Source: Cytobacillus oceanisediminis
GTDB lineage: Bacteria > Bacillota > Bacilli > Bacillales > Cytobacillaceae
Length of the DNA: 64,000 nt
Assembly (NCBI RefSeq): GCF_022811925.1
Contig: NZ_CP065511.1
Span: 4,837,001-4,901,000 of the forward strand
Direction: 5' to 3'
Positions 63,765-64,000 of this stretch are shown piece after piece. Made by a program: the position numbers and the translations under genes. The notes beneath the pieces were generated by a model, which saw only the letters and a program-made list of their open reading frames with translations, was not told where the DNA came from and made no database searches. The stretch's first letter is position 1, and the number at the start of each line of letters is the position of its first letter.

Positions 63765-64000
63765 CTTCAATAACCACCTGCTCAATACCAACCTTAAAAA
63801 TCAACCGGGAAAGCTCATGTTGAAAATTCCCTTCAAACTCATCTGCTGCATTGTTATATACATACCGGCATCTTTCCAATAACAATGTTTTGGGTTGGCT
63901 TTCTTTTGAAAAATCAAGAGACGCCCCGCATAATTCCTGCAGGTACGCCTCCGCTCGTTGGATAATCTTTTTTAAATCCGTATCCTCATCAGCCCAAGTA
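63751..64000 (-). CDS. Head-tail connector protein, partial (start beyond window)
   Basis: Only the last ~83 codons are present; the frame is open to the window edge. ADEDTDLKKIIQRAEAYLQEL, then ERCRYVYNNAADEFEGNFQHEL, is the helical pattern of gp6/gp15-type head-tail connectors. Stop TAG at 63751-63753. Its end overlaps the head-closure gene start by 14 bases. Confidence 0.7.
   Translation of the reverse strand, partial: TWADEDTDLKKIIQRAEAYLQELCGASLDFSKESQPKTLLLERCRYVYNNAADEFEGNFQHELSRLIFKVGIEQVVIEDGSV

Overview
The window reads as the chromosome of a Bacillaceae member (low-GC, endospore-forming, genus uncertain). Coordinates 1 to about 38.2 kb follow the Bacillus subtilis yui-yum-yut-yun backbone almost gene for gene: yuiF, pepA/yuiE, yuiD, yuiC, yuiB, yuiA, yumB, yumC, yutM, yuzB, yutJ, yuzD, yutI, thrB-thrC-hom, yutH, yutG, yutF, yutE, yutD, yutC, lipA, lytH, yunB, yunC and yunF. 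Spore functions (YutH, YutC, LytH, YunB, a Ger receptor operon) confirm a spore former. Family names come from recognising protein motifs by eye; no database search was run.

Backbone (1-38.2 kb). It carries ion antiport (YuiF), FAD oxidoreductases (YumB, YumC, YutJ), Fe-S carriers and thioredoxin-like partners (YutM, YutI, YuzD, YuzB), the hom-thrC-thrB threonine operon with 4-base overlaps, lipoyl synthase, and two c-di-GMP phosphodiesterase candidates (EAL at 23.6 kb, HD-GYP at 35.5 kb). Insertions relative to the B. subtilis order include a SufR-like regulator, a 2-hydroxyacid dehydrogenase, an NSS transporter with a 35-residue MetS-like partner, a YsnF-like stress protein with a sigma-B-type promoter, and a NhaC-family LysW-type transporter behind a lysine riboswitch. 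One membrane-protein gene (3.7-4.4 kb) is broken by a single-base frameshift.

Intergenic repeats. There are two classes. One is a dispersed GC-rich family (7.2, 22.9, 25.8, 28.0 kb and a mini form at 34.2 kb) bounded by GCGCC/GGCGC ends. The other is three separate arrays (1.49, 13.87 and 36.75 kb) with different core words but the same ~20.5-bp period and alternating A-tract/T-tract tails.

Germination operon (38.6-42.65 kb). gerA-gerB-gerC-type nutrient receptor genes, with a possible 40-residue membrane peptide upstream.

Prophage (about 43 kb to beyond 64 kb, mostly minus strand). Read from the right end downwards: head-tail connector (cut by the window edge), head closure, tail completion, major tail protein, a tail chaperone pair with a classic A AAA AAG -1 frameshift site, tape measure, distal tail, a 1658-residue collagen-like tail spike, XkdX, XhlA-like protein, holin, amidase, then an AT-rich accessory zone, then a broken FtsK-like ATPase and a replication-relaxation protein beside the presumed attachment end. 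No integrase is seen, so it should lie at the far end of the prophage.

The most unusual part is 46.4-49.3 kb. It has a divergent YolD-like/small-protein pair around one perfect and one near-perfect LexA box, then two ~88-nt structured elements in tandem (47.2-47.44 kb) whose 9-bp closing stems differ in sequence but keep pairing, then a DUF3800 protein and a HEPN protein with an intact R-x4-H RNase motif. This looks like a phage-carried accessory or defence island with an unidentified structured RNA.
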